The position numbers and the translations under genes are program-made. Below are positions 8,070-16,810 of a stretch of 64,000 bases of DNA, one piece after another. The notes under the pieces are model-generated. The model was not told where the DNA came from. It searched no databases and was given only the letters and a program-made list of their open reading frames with translations. Where the stretch lies: contig CAZGAO010000020.1 of assembly GCA_964523795.1 (NCBI GenBank), forward strand, positions 1-64,000, written 5' to 3'. Origin of the DNA: SABY01 sp964523795. Its GTDB lineage: Bacteria > Bacteroidota > Bacteroidia > Bacteroidales > 4484-276. The stretch's first letter is position 1; each line of letters starts with the position of its first letter.

Positions 8070-9194
8070 TTATAATTTTATGGCCAGCTTAGTAGCCGTT
8101 TCAGCCATGCGGGTGGAGTGCAGCGCATTCTCTCCGGTGATTACTCTCGGGTGGTCGCGCTTGTGTATCCAGGCGAGCTGGTCGCTGATCATATCCTGCA
8201 AAAGTCTTTGATAGATATTGTATTTCTCGCTTGAATTGCCAGTTTTGATTATGATTTTAAAATCAGCACTGCGCTCGCAAAAATTACTGCGATATTGTTT
8301 CGTATCGCCCTCAAACTTTTTGGCTATTGTGGTTTCAGCCCCGGGAAAAGCGGCTTGCAGTTTTTCAAGGTTTGATTTCGATATCAGCGCGTGAACGCTC
8401 AAAGTCGAGGGCACCCATTCGCTTAGGGTAAGGTCGCCCGTCTCGAAAACCAGTTTCATTTCCTGACGATCCATGCGGTCGGCCTGATGAAAACCATGAT
8501 AAAAATTAACGAGCCTTCTGTTGTAGCTGCAGATGGCCTGCACCTCGGGCCAGATGTTTTTAATCGTTCCCTTTTTCATCACCTTTTGAGCAGCCAGTGT
8601 TTCGCCCTGGCCCAGCCATCCGGCAAACAAATCGAAAAAGTGTACGGCATGTTCGATAAAAATTCCACCACTCTTGCTTTCGTCCCACATCCAGTGGTTT
8701 TCATCGAGATTTTCACTGGAGGCATAATTCTCGAAGTAGCCGTGTAAAAATTCACCCAGGATTTTTTCGCGAATAATCCAGCCTACTTTTTCAAATAAGG
8801 GGTTGTAGCGTTGCATCAGATTAACCACGTAAAGCAAATCTTGTTTGCTGGCAATCTCAATCAATTCTTCTACTTCTTCGGCTTTGAGTGCAGCAGGTTT
8901 TTCGCAAATCACGTACTTGCCTGCCAGGAGAGCGGCCTTGCTTTGCGCAAAATGCAAAAAGGGAGGCGTGGCAATATAAACAATGTCGGTTTGGGCATCG
9001 GCCAGCAAATCCTCCTGACTTTCGAAAATCCGACAGCCAAATTTTTCGGCAAATGATTGGGCATTTTTTGTGCTCTTATCAAAAACTCCGATGATGTTTA
9101 CTTTTGGCTCTCTCAAAAAGGCTTCAACCGAAAAATGAGTAAAACCCCCGGCACCCAAAATACTGAGGCGGTAATTATTGGTTGTTTTCGTCAT
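8070..9194 (-). CDS. Gfo/Idh/MocA family NAD(P)-dependent oxidoreductase
   Basis: A 374-residue cytoplasmic oxidoreductase acting on sugars or sugar derivatives. The N-terminal Rossmann fold has GAGGFTH at 14-20, the strand-end acidic residue in VFDKS near 38, and the family motif CEKPAAL at 97-103. A HFFD-containing helix (EHAVHFFD) supplies the usual catalytic-region His. First gene of the sugar operon: a TACTTTTG promoter lies 35-42 nt upstream, and the next gene starts 2 nt after its stop. In this context it may oxidise or epimerise a mannoside-derived sugar, but the substrate cannot be read from the sequence. Confidence 0.85.
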   Translation of the reverse strand: MTKTTNNYRLSILGAGGFTHFSVEAFLREPKVNIIGVFDKSTKNAQSFAEKFGCRIFESQEDLLADAQTDIVYIATPPFLHFAQSKAALLAGKYVICEKPAALKAEEVEELIEIASKQDLLYVVNLMQRYNPLFEKVGWIIREKILGEFLHGYFENYASSENLDENHWMWDESKSGGIFIEHAVHFFDLFAGWLGQGETLAAQKVMKKGTIKNIWPEVQAICSYNRRLVNFYHGFHQADRMDRQEMKLVFETGDLTLSEWVPSTLSVHALISKSNLEKLQAAFPGAETTIAKKFEGDTKQYRSNFCERSADFKIIIKTGNSSEKYNIYQRLLQDMISDQLAWIHKRDHPRVITGENALHSTRMAETATKLAIKL

Positions 9195-9228
9195 ATCCGA
9201 ATTATTGTTTTAATAAAATATCAGGGTT

Positions 9229-9262
9229 CAAAAGTAAATTAATTCGAGAGAGGGCAAGCAAA
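9229..9262 (-). promoter_or_regulatory. Promoter of the sugar transport/GH130 operon
   Basis: On the minus strand the -7 element TACTTTTG (9229-9236) matches the Bacteroidota consensus TAnnTTTG, with TTTG at 9259-9262 as a possible -33 element about 22 nt upstream. It is the only good match in front of the closely packed genes from 9194 downward. Confidence 0.6.
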
Positions 9263-9353
9263 GGGTTTATGACAAGGCCGGATTCTGGGTATTAATAGTC
9301 CATGGCTCTCTAAAAATAATTTAGATCGAATGCAGCTTTTATTGTTCTTGCAT

Positions 9354-11069
9354 CTAGTGCATCACAGCGATACGAATGGTTTTTGTCCATCTGCCTGCTT
9401 CGAGTTTTCCGAGATAAAAACCATTTTCGAGGTCAGCGGTTTTCAAATCGAAATGATTGGCTCCAACACTGGCAAAATCGTATTGCAATGATTTTATGGT
9501 CTGGCCATGCAAATTGTAAAGTGTAAAATGAATAGCCGCATTTTCGGGAGCGGTAAATCGGATGCTTGCTTTGCTGCCGACCGGATTGGGCACGCAGGTG
9601 AGGCTGAGCGGATTTTCGGTAGTTGCATTTTCGCCAATTTGCGTTGCGATGGGCGAGATGCGGCTGTAATACACATCCTGTTCCTGGTTGAAGGTGGCCG
9701 CCCAGGCCAGGTGGGCACTTAGTTCATCGGAGCGCATATCGAAATAGTCGCCCATTTTTTGCTGCTGAGGCCAGCCGATGTGGGGATCGAAGGCTTCGGA
9801 AATCTCAAAGTTTGCCGACCAGTTTTCGCCCTGATCCAGGGAGTAGGCGTAATACAACTGCGACCACACCGAGTTGCCGGGCGAGTTGCGCGTGTCGAGC
9901 CAGGTAACGTCGATGCGCCCGTTGGGAGCTACCGAAAGGTTTCCAAACCACTGACAATCTGAGGTAAAATCGTCGTCGTTGATGCGGATGGCTTCGTCCC
10001 AGCTTTGGCCGCCGTTGGTGCTGCGGGCAAACATTACATCGCCAGGGTCACCATTGGAATAGCGGTAAACCGAAGCCAAAACATATACGTTGCCATGGCC
10101 GACACCACCCGAAACATCTACATCAATATCGGCCTGGCCCATTAGTCCTTCGGGATTTACGGAGGGATAGATTTGCATTTCACCATCCAGATCAACTTCC
10201 GAGTACGATTCGAAACTTGCGGGCAAGGCGGGATTGTTGGCCGTGGTAGATTTGGCTACAATAATTTCGCTGTCGTAGCCCTCGCCCACCACATAAACTT
10301 CTCCATTAGGGCCAATCGCCATGGTTCCCCAGTTGGGGTCGCCGGGCACATCCACGCAATCTTCGTAGCTGAGATTGCCATCGGTGGATCGGGTAAAAAA
10401 TTCGGGATAACACATACTGAAAAAGGAAGTCCAGAACGAATAAATATTGCCATCGCCAATGCCGCCGGTGCGGTCTATCACCATCCATTGCTTGTCGCCG
10501 CCCTGAGCATCGGTACCCTCGTCCCATTCAAAATCTTCGCCGGCAATTTTATACACATCGCAGCTATAATTGTTCAGATAGTCCTTGGTGAGGCTGTTGT
10601 AATAAAAATTGCCCTGGGCATCCACATCCAGCACGGGGTCGGAGCGAAACACGCCTGCATCAATCGAGGCGGGGAAAGTCCAGCTTTCGCCACCATCGGA
10701 GGTATAGCCCATGCCCGCCTGGCGGAAGTTGCTGGTAATATTGTCGAACTGCCGCCAGCCAATTACCATGCGGTTGGGGTTGAGCGGGTCGATGGCAATC
10801 GAAGGTTCGTTGGCTGCATCGCCCTCGATATTTTCGCCGTCTTCGTTCACATTCACCTGGGTGGTAAAAACAAACTCATCGCGCACGCGGTAGGCCGGCG
10901 ATGTTTTTTTGTTGTCCCAGGCATTGGGCAGCCAGGCATCGTCCATCAATTCGCGATAGCTTTCTTTTTTTTGGCGGAGGTCAGTTTCCGGGTTTTGTGC
11001 AAAAATTGGCACAACGAGCAAAATCAAAATCACTAAGCCCGTTAGTCGGAGTGTGAAGATGTTTTTCAT
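9354..11069 (-). CDS. Secreted BNR/sialidase-fold protein with T9SS sorting domain
   Basis: A 571-residue secreted protein. Residues 1-25 form a signal peptide ending IFAQ. The middle is a beta-propeller with Asp-box (BNR) motifs of the S-x-D-G-G-x-x-W type: SDGGESWTF near 125, STNGGQSWDE near 350 and SLDQGENWSA near 410. The last 85 residues (from about 487, LSLTCVPNPVGSKASI ... LENGFYLGKLEAG) are a type A T9SS sorting domain, so the protein is exported by T9SS to the surface or medium. The Asp boxes show the fold, not activity: I do not see the Arg triad arrangement needed to call a sialidase. It stands alone, 159 nt from the sugar operon, with its own TAAATTTG promoter. Confidence 0.85.
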   Translation of the reverse strand: MKNIFTLRLTGLVILILLVVPIFAQNPETDLRQKKESYRELMDDAWLPNAWDNKKTSPAYRVRDEFVFTTQVNVNEDGENIEGDAANEPSIAIDPLNPNRMVIGWRQFDNITSNFRQAGMGYTSDGGESWTFPASIDAGVFRSDPVLDVDAQGNFYYNSLTKDYLNNYSCDVYKIAGEDFEWDEGTDAQGGDKQWMVIDRTGGIGDGNIYSFWTSFFSMCYPEFFTRSTDGNLSYEDCVDVPGDPNWGTMAIGPNGEVYVVGEGYDSEIIVAKSTTANNPALPASFESYSEVDLDGEMQIYPSVNPEGLMGQADIDVDVSGGVGHGNVYVLASVYRYSNGDPGDVMFARSTNGGQSWDEAIRINDDDFTSDCQWFGNLSVAPNGRIDVTWLDTRNSPGNSVWSQLYYAYSLDQGENWSANFEISEAFDPHIGWPQQQKMGDYFDMRSDELSAHLAWAATFNQEQDVYYSRISPIATQIGENATTENPLSLTCVPNPVGSKASIRFTAPENAAIHFTLYNLHGQTIKSLQYDFASVGANHFDLKTADLENGFYLGKLEAGRWTKTIRIAVMH

Positions 11070-11112
11070 AATTATAAATTTTGTGTTTATAAATCTTTGT
11101 GTAAACGAAGCG

Positions 11113-11120
11113 CAAATTTA
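11113..11120 (-). promoter_or_regulatory. -7 promoter element of the BNR/T9SS gene
   Basis: TAAATTTG on the minus strand, an exact TAnnTTTG match, 44 nt upstream of the start codon of the gene at 9354-11069. Confidence 0.55.
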
Positions 11121-11200
11121 AGGGAATATCCTGACTAAAACATCAATAATCCAAAATCCAATTACAGAATTAAGGAATGTTGCGGAAGTGGGAATTTAGC

Positions 11201-12946
11201 TTAGAATAAGCTCAATTGCTTGATTTCTGTTTTGGATGTTATTTTTTCCTCAAAATCAGTCCAATCATTTAATGAAATATCTAATTCGTTGATAATTGAA
11301 GAGTAGTCGAATAATTTAAAGAGTTTAAAGAAATCAATGCGCATTAAAATGTCTTTTGTAATCGACCTTTTTGAATCGGGGAAAATAATCGCTTTTAGAA
11401 ATTGCTGTGTATGCTCGTGGTTAAGTAAATGCAATGCTATCTGTGCAAAACGCATTTCTTCAAAACCAATAAAATAGCAAGTATCATCCAGCATTATTGG
11501 TTTTCCATTATCAGGCGACACCAGTGTAAAATGGGTCCTTTTATACATCCCCGAAATAGCTACTTTATAAGGCATAAAAGAATAATCGCCTACCCCAAAA
11601 ATCGAAAATCGGGGTTTGCCTCGATAGATGGATGATTTCCTTTTATCAAAATGTTCCCTGTTTTTATCTAAGTATTCGAAGGTTAAAGGGAAATCACGTT
11701 TGATATAACTGGTTTCCTGACCAATTTTCCGTTGCGTTACTATTGTTAGTTTTCGATAAGAATTTGTATGTGTATTTTTTAAATCAGAACTTTTAAGCAA
11801 ACCAAAAGCCAAATCATTTTCAATAGTAAATTCCTGATTCAATCCGTTTTTGTAATGCCCGTCATAATGTTCAAATTCCATAACTTTTGAACAATCATGT
11901 TTTATTCCCTGCCGCCAAACAAATTGACATTTCCCATCAATATCACTTGCCAGCTTGTAATCATCTATTGAATTAACAAATTTGTTTTCTACCCAACCAA
12001 AAGATCTGTTTTCATTCAATGTATAATAATCAATATCGGTGCAAAAGAGTTCCGCTTGTTGTGAAAGTTTTGCAACAAAAAAGCAAGCGTCCACCGAAAC
12101 ATTAAATTCCTTTTTAGCATCAATGTTTAGCTTTTGTATTCCACCTATTGGAAGCCCATTATTTTTTTGCTCATACATTAAATTTTTGGCGACAGAATTT
12201 TTTACTAAAAACCCGAAATAGCCTTGATGCATCGAAAAATGCTTCAACATTAATATTGAAATGGATTCTCCAATGTCGAAATTGCCTTTTCCTGTCATTG
12301 CATCCAAGCCACTGTGTTTTTTAAAATTTGTTTTTTGTGGTAAGTTTTGAGAATCAATAGCACTTAATTCTGAATTTGTAACCCAGGGTGGATTCCCAAT
12401 TACTAATGTTTTTAGCTTCTCTGTTTCCTTCGATAATCTATTAAAATCAAAGTCGAAAACATTGGCATGAATGATTTCAATTTGGGGTTTGGAATAGTTT
12501 TCGTTATTAAGAAAGAAATCCAGGATTTTAAATTTCGTTTCCCAGATGTATGGCTGGTATATTTCTATTCCTAAAATTCTTTTAAGGTCTGCAAAATTTG
12601 TAAGTGCAGCAAGAATAAAATTCCCTTTGCCACAAGTCGGTTCAAGTATAAAATCGAAGGAATCAATATTTGAAACCGCTTTGATGTAGGCGGCTGATTT
12701 AATGGCTAACTCTTGATTTGTTTGAAAATCACCGTATTCTCTCCTGTTTGGCTCTTGAGCTAGATTGCTTTTTTCGGTGACTAATGCAATGAGTTGATTT
12801 AGTTGGTCAGCACTTTCAAAGAAAGTTTTTATCCCACAATCTTTCTCCAGCAAACCATTACAAATCTCCAAATCATCGAACTGCTTCTGAATTGTTGCGA
12901 AATATTCGATAACAAGCGGCGATATGTCTAATTCCTGAAAATTCAT
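11201..12946 (-). CDS. Type II-like N6-adenine DNA methyltransferase
   Basis: A 581-residue DNA modification enzyme of the gamma (TaqI-like) order: a motif X-like segment GDFQTNQELA at 72-81, motif I (S-adenosylmethionine binding) LEPTCGKGNF at 101-110, and the catalytic motif IV NPPW at 185-188, followed by a long target-recognition part. It should methylate adenine in a short sequence and protect it from the partner nuclease. The start codon overlaps the stop of the upstream nuclease gene by 4 nt (ATGA), so the two are translated together. The pair is clearly more AT-rich than the genes on either side, a sign of horizontal transfer. Recognition sequence unknown. Confidence 0.88.
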   Translation of the reverse strand: MNFQELDISPLVIEYFATIQKQFDDLEICNGLLEKDCGIKTFFESADQLNQLIALVTEKSNLAQEPNRREYGDFQTNQELAIKSAAYIKAVSNIDSFDFILEPTCGKGNFILAALTNFADLKRILGIEIYQPYIWETKFKILDFFLNNENYSKPQIEIIHANVFDFDFNRLSKETEKLKTLVIGNPPWVTNSELSAIDSQNLPQKTNFKKHSGLDAMTGKGNFDIGESISILMLKHFSMHQGYFGFLVKNSVAKNLMYEQKNNGLPIGGIQKLNIDAKKEFNVSVDACFFVAKLSQQAELFCTDIDYYTLNENRSFGWVENKFVNSIDDYKLASDIDGKCQFVWRQGIKHDCSKVMEFEHYDGHYKNGLNQEFTIENDLAFGLLKSSDLKNTHTNSYRKLTIVTQRKIGQETSYIKRDFPLTFEYLDKNREHFDKRKSSIYRGKPRFSIFGVGDYSFMPYKVAISGMYKRTHFTLVSPDNGKPIMLDDTCYFIGFEEMRFAQIALHLLNHEHTQQFLKAIIFPDSKRSITKDILMRIDFFKLFKLFDYSSIINELDISLNDWTDFEEKITSKTEIKQLSLF

Positions 12947-13617
12947 CGACTAATTTTATCCACCAATTTAGAAATACCATTAACACAATCCGTAAGATAC
13001 ACTACTCTTGCATATTGCAGTCGCCACTGAAGGGCATTTGATATCGTTAAATAACCTTGTTCGGGCGTTTTTGATAAAATGCTATCTGCAATTTGATTCA
13101 AGGTAATTTCGTCGGCAGGTATGTTTTTATCATTAAGATAGGCTATGATATCCTCCTTTATTGCACCATCCTTTACCATTTCTCGAATTCTAAATGTTGT
13201 GGTATAATCTGCTGTCCTGCCCTTTTCAAGAAATGAGCAGCTTACAAAATCAAGAATAGCAGTTCCAAGTTCCTGGTCATCAGTTTTCTCATAAACAAAC
13301 AGAAGTAAATTATACCCCAAGCCAAATATTTTCTGTTTCGCATCTTTGAATGGACAAGAAGATTGCGGTTGCTTTATCGAGGTAACTTTAATATCAGTAA
13401 GAATCTCATTACCTGGTAAATCAATTCCCTTAGCCGATGAACCCTTATTATATTCATAGTTTTCATCAAGGTATTTCTGAAATTTATGCTCAATGTATGT
13501 TCCAACGGCTTTTCCGTCAGTTACACCAAAAAGGTCTTTGTTGGAGTACGTTGATTCTTTGCTGCAAAAATCTTTTGCTGCTTTTTTCAGTAATTCTATC
13601 GTTAATTGTTCTCTCAT
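12943..13617 (-). CDS. Probable type II restriction endonuclease, PD-(D/E)XK type
   Basis: A 224-residue protein encoded directly before, and overlapping by 4 nt, the adenine methyltransferase. A candidate nuclease core is visible: Glu43 in YIEHKF, then GIDLP with Asp66, and TDIK with Asp75 and Lys77, the D...(D/E)xK spacing of many restriction enzymes. The family is not one I can name; the call rests on the motif plus the neighbour. If correct, nuclease comes first and methylase second in a single transcript, which means control must be post-transcriptional or by a second promoter. A TAAATTTG promoter precedes it. It could instead be an accessory subunit of the methylase. Confidence 0.7.
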   Translation of the reverse strand: MREQLTIELLKKAAKDFCSKESTYSNKDLFGVTDGKAVGTYIEHKFQKYLDENYEYNKGSSAKGIDLPGNEILTDIKVTSIKQPQSSCPFKDAKQKIFGLGYNLLLFVYEKTDDQELGTAILDFVSCSFLEKGRTADYTTTFRIREMVKDGAIKEDIIAYLNDKNIPADEITLNQIADSILSKTPEQGYLTISNALQWRLQYARVVYLTDCVNGISKLVDKISR

Positions 13618-13637
13618 TTTGCTTTCGATGTATCTTG

Positions 13638-13645
13638 CAAATTTA
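13638..13645 (-). promoter_or_regulatory. -7 promoter element of the restriction-modification operon
   Basis: TAAATTTG on the minus strand, an exact match to TAnnTTTG, about 21 nt upstream of the nuclease start codon. Confidence 0.55.
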
Positions 13646-13824
13646 GTCGTTTTACGCGAACTAAGAAACCTTAAATAATTAACTCAAACTTACCATCACA
13701 GTATATAAATCTTCCATCTATAATTCTTCAAAATCCAACTTTTCTCTTACAATACTAATGTCTAAATAATTACATACAAAAGCGTTAAAGCCACCGTTAA
13801 CAGTTTTTTAACAAAATTGGCAAA

Positions 13825-13853
13825 TTGCTTTTAAACAAGTTCTTTTATCTTTG
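13825..13853 (+). promoter_or_regulatory. Promoter of the metal-uptake module
   Basis: TTG at 13825-13827 and TATCTTTG at 13846-13853 are spaced by 18 nt and fit the Bacteroidota -33/-7 pattern. They precede the HYC_CC_PP gene start at 13879 by 25 nt and make the upstream in-frame start at 13825 unlikely, because that start would overlap the promoter. Confidence 0.65.
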
Positions 13854-13878
13854 CGTTGTATTGTATGTAAAAATCGAC

Positions 13879-14361
13879 ATGTTTAAACTGCTCAAAAAAA
13901 TATTGGTATTATTTATCGCGGTTCTGGTAGTGCTTACTACCGGTGGCTTCAAGGTGTATTCGCATCAATGCGATTGCTGCAATACCACCGAGCTAAGCCT
14001 GACGAGTTTTGACGATTGCTGCGACATGGACGAAGGCATTGTAGTTTGTGCAACCGATGCACATGCTGGCACCTGCTGCCCTGATGAAAATCATGCTGCG
14101 ATGGAAAACCATTCCTGCAAAACCAATCATTGCTGTCAGATTGAATCGAAATTTTTCAAACTGGATAATGCCTACGAAAAGGCAAAGGCACTTCAATTTC
14201 AGCCCTTCCAGTTTGTAAAAAAATTAGAGCAAACCATCCATACCGAAAGCCTGCATCTCGATTTTGTGGATAAACTGATATTTATCGCCGCCAAGGCACC
14301 GCCCAAACTAAGCTGTTGGCTTTTTGTGGTATTCAGCCACGCGCTTAAAATTCCCTTCTAA
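13879..14361 (+). CDS. HYC_CC_PP family small Cys/His-rich envelope protein
   Basis: A 160-residue protein with an N-terminal membrane/signal segment (LLKKILVLFIAVLVVL), several Cys pairs (CDCC at about 33-36, DDCC, TCC, HCC), acidic and His residues between them, and an APPK motif near 142. This matches the HYC_CC_PP family of Bacteroidota, known mainly from its place next to metal-related TonB receptors; its biochemical role is unknown to me. The Cys/His content suggests binding of a soft metal such as copper, zinc or mercury. It is followed after 160 nt by a TonB-dependent receptor and then by an HMA protein. ATG at 13879 is preferred over 13825 because the promoter lies between them. Confidence 0.8.
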   Translation: MFKLLKKILVLFIAVLVVLTTGGFKVYSHQCDCCNTTELSLTSFDDCCDMDEGIVVCATDAHAGTCCPDENHAAMENHSCKTNHCCQIESKFFKLDNAYEKAKALQFQPFQFVKKLEQTIHTESLHLDFVDKLIFIAAKAPPKLSCWLFVVFSHALKIPF

Positions 14362-14521
14362 GTAATTTCTTCAAACGTCTTCGTGGCTATTTATTTTAAA
14401 ATTGCCACGCAAAGGCTCAAAGGTTCACAAAGTTTATTTGGTGATACTAAAACCTTTGTAAATGGCGGACTTTATAACCTGCCCTTTCATCTTAGCTATT
14501 AATTTGAAAAATTTTTTAATT

Positions 14522-16810
14522 ATGAAGAAATTACTAATTATCATTCTGTTATCATCGTTTATTTTCCCCACTTTGCAAGCCCAAACAGTTACAGGCAAAG
14601 TGTATGGCCTGAGCGGGAACAACAAAAAACAGCCGCTGCCGGGGGTTAATATTTACTGGGCGCACAATCTCGAAGGTACCACTTCGGATATTCAGGGAAA
14701 GTTTGAAATAAGAATGCAGGCTGAGGAAGACCATGCCGAGGAAGGCCATAAGCACGAAGAAGCGGATGTAAATCATGAAGAGGAACATCACGGACATAGC
14801 GACCATTTGCTGGTATTCAGTTTTGTAGGCTACGAAAAGGACACCATCCATGTGCATGAGGATATGCGGAATATTAAAATATTCCTCACCGAAACTCAGG
14901 AACTTGAGGGCGTGGAGGTTTCGGCACGCAAATCGGGCAGCCACATTTCGCGCATCGAACCTATCCTTACCCAAAATATTTCGAGTTCGGAACTGACCAA
15001 GGCCGCCTGCTGCAACCTTTCAGAGAGTTTTGAGACCAACGCTTCTGTGGACGTGCATTACAGCGATGCGCTTACCGGAGCAAAACAAATCCAGTTGCTG
15101 GGACTGGCTGGGATTTATACCCAGTTGATGACCGAAAACATCCCCAACTATTATGGCCTGGCAAATAGCTTTGGGCTGATGTATGTGCCGGGTACCTGGA
15201 TGGAATCTATTCAGATATCGAAGGGGGCGGCAGCCGTGGTAAACGGTTACGAATCGTTGAGTGGCCAGATTAATGTGGAATACAAAAAACCCGACAACAG
15301 CGAACGGCTCTACCTGAACGTGTTTGGCGATTCGTACGGCCGCATGGAGGGCAACATGAATGCTGCTACCCGCCTCAGCGATAAATGGAGCACCATGATT
15401 TATGGCCATGCCAGCGGAAACAATCGCAAGGAAGACCACAACGGCGACAGTTTTATGGATCATCCGCTTTATATGCAGTACAATATTTTTAACCGCTGGC
15501 GCTATGTGGGCGATAAGTTTATGACCCAGTTTGGCTTCCAGTACATCAACGAAGATCGTACTGGCGGACAGGTGGATTTTAATAAAGATGACGAGCAAGT
15601 GATAAGCAAGCCATGGGGTTTAAACATCAACACAAACAGAGCGCAGGTTTTTTGGAAAAGCGGATTTGTTTTTAGCAGACCGGCCACCAGCATTGGTTTT
15701 ATCAATTCGTACACCTACCATGAGCAAAACTCGTTTTTCGGCCTGCGCAATTACGATGCAACTCAAAACAGCTATTATGGTAATTTGATTTTTAATTCGT
15801 ACATCGGCAACACCAAACATGCTTATAGCACCGGAGCCAGCTATCGTTACGACAACTACGATGAAAGCCTCAACGACAGTACTTTTGGAATGAAAGAAAG
15901 CGTGCCGGGCGTATTTTATCAATATACCTACACCGATCCCGAAAAGATAACGGTGATAGCAGGCCTGCGTGCCGACTTCCACAATGTTTACGGAACTTTT
16001 TACACCCCGCGTTTTCACATCAAATACAACCTTTCGCCAAAAACAACGGTAAGGGCATCGGCAGGTAAAGGCTACCGCACGGCTAAGGTTCTGGCCGAAA
16101 ACACTACCCTGCTTGCCAGCTCGCGCCACCTTGTTACCACCGAAGAGCTGAACCAGGAGGAAGCCTGGAATTATGGCATAAACCTTACGCGCTACTTCGA
16201 TATCCGTGGAAAGGATCTGACCGTAAGTGCTGACTTTTATCGTACAGACTTCCAGAATCAGGTAGTGGTGGATGTGGATTCGGATGTATCGGAAATCCGG
16301 ATTTACAATCTAAATGGAAAATCGTACTCCAATAGTTTTCAGGTGGAGGCAAGTTATGAGCTTATAGAGCGATTGGATGTGTTAGCGGCATTTCGTGTAA
16401 ACGATGTAAAAGTAACTACCAACAACGAATTGCTTGAAAAGCCTTTGGTAAACAAATACAAGGGGCTGCTCACGCTATCTTATGCCACCAACCTTAATAA
16501 ATGGCAATTCGATTTTACCACGCAGGTAAACGGCGATGGCCGCTTGCCCAACACCTCGGCTAATCCGGTGGAATATCAGCGTCCTGACAGCTATCCGGCC
16601 TACACGATTTTGAATGCACAAATCACGAGGTTTTTCAAAACCTGGAGCATTTACATTGGTGGCGAAAACTTGTTGAATTACACCCAGAAGGATCCCATTG
16701 TTGCCGCCAACGATCCCTACGGCCCCTACTTTGATGCCTCGATGGTTTACGCGCCCATTATGGGCGTTAAAATATATGCCGGCCTGCGTTTCGCGATTGA
16801 CGGGGAGTAA
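14522..16810 (+). CDS. TonB-dependent receptor, probable copper/heavy-metal type
   Basis: A 762-residue outer-membrane receptor: signal peptide 1-21 (ending LQAQ), a carboxypeptidase-regulatory-like domain (about 22-125), then plug (about 130-260) and beta-barrel to the C-terminus. The N-terminal domain is interrupted by an insert with about 9 His and many acidic residues at 68-95, and the plug starts with the unusual pair AACCNLSESFETN at about 161-173; both features are seen in receptors linked to copper or other metals. Flanked by a HYC_CC_PP protein and an HMA domain protein, which supports a metal substrate. The last residues end in a typical aromatic beta-strand (YAGLRFAIDGE). The frame extends 20 codons upstream of the chosen ATG, but only this ATG gives a signal peptide. 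Confidence 0.88.
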   Translation: MKKLLIIILLSSFIFPTLQAQTVTGKVYGLSGNNKKQPLPGVNIYWAHNLEGTTSDIQGKFEIRMQAEEDHAEEGHKHEEADVNHEEEHHGHSDHLLVFSFVGYEKDTIHVHEDMRNIKIFLTETQELEGVEVSARKSGSHISRIEPILTQNISSSELTKAACCNLSESFETNASVDVHYSDALTGAKQIQLLGLAGIYTQLMTENIPNYYGLANSFGLMYVPGTWMESIQISKGAAAVVNGYESLSGQINVEYKKPDNSERLYLNVFGDSYGRMEGNMNAATRLSDKWSTMIYGHASGNNRKEDHNGDSFMDHPLYMQYNIFNRWRYVGDKFMTQFGFQYINEDRTGGQVDFNKDDEQVISKPWGLNINTNRAQVFWKSGFVFSRPATSIGFINSYTYHEQNSFFGLRNYDATQNSYYGNLIFNSYIGNTKHAYSTGASYRYDNYDESLNDSTFGMKESVPGVFYQYTYTDPEKITVIAGLRADFHNVYGTFYTPRFHIKYNLSPKTTVRASAGKGYRTAKVLAENTTLLASSRHLVTTEELNQEEAWNYGINLTRYFDIRGKDLTVSADFYRTDFQNQVVVDVDSDVSEIRIYNLNGKSYSNSFQVEASYELIERLDVLAAFRVNDVKVTTNNELLEKPLVNKYKGLLTLSYATNLNKWQFDFTTQVNGDGRLPNTSANPVEYQRPDSYPAYTILNAQITRFFKTWSIYIGGENLLNYTQKDPIVAANDPYGPYFDASMVYAPIMGVKIYAGLRFAIDGE

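Noticed and set aside
367..9194. SusC/SusD-type polysaccharide utilisation locus
   Set aside because: No TonB receptor or SusD-like lipoprotein is present in this operon; the transporter is clearly an ABC importer.
10173..11036. 287-codon plus-strand open frame opposite the BNR/T9SS gene
   Set aside because: Antisense shadow of a well-supported secreted protein; the opposite strand carries the signal peptide and sorting domain.
9354..11069. Active sialidase
   Set aside because: Asp boxes alone define the propeller fold; the catalytic Arg/Tyr/Glu set could not be identified.
14522..16810. SusC-type glycan receptor
   Set aside because: No SusD partner, and the His-rich insert, AACC motif and HMA neighbour point to metal, not glycan.
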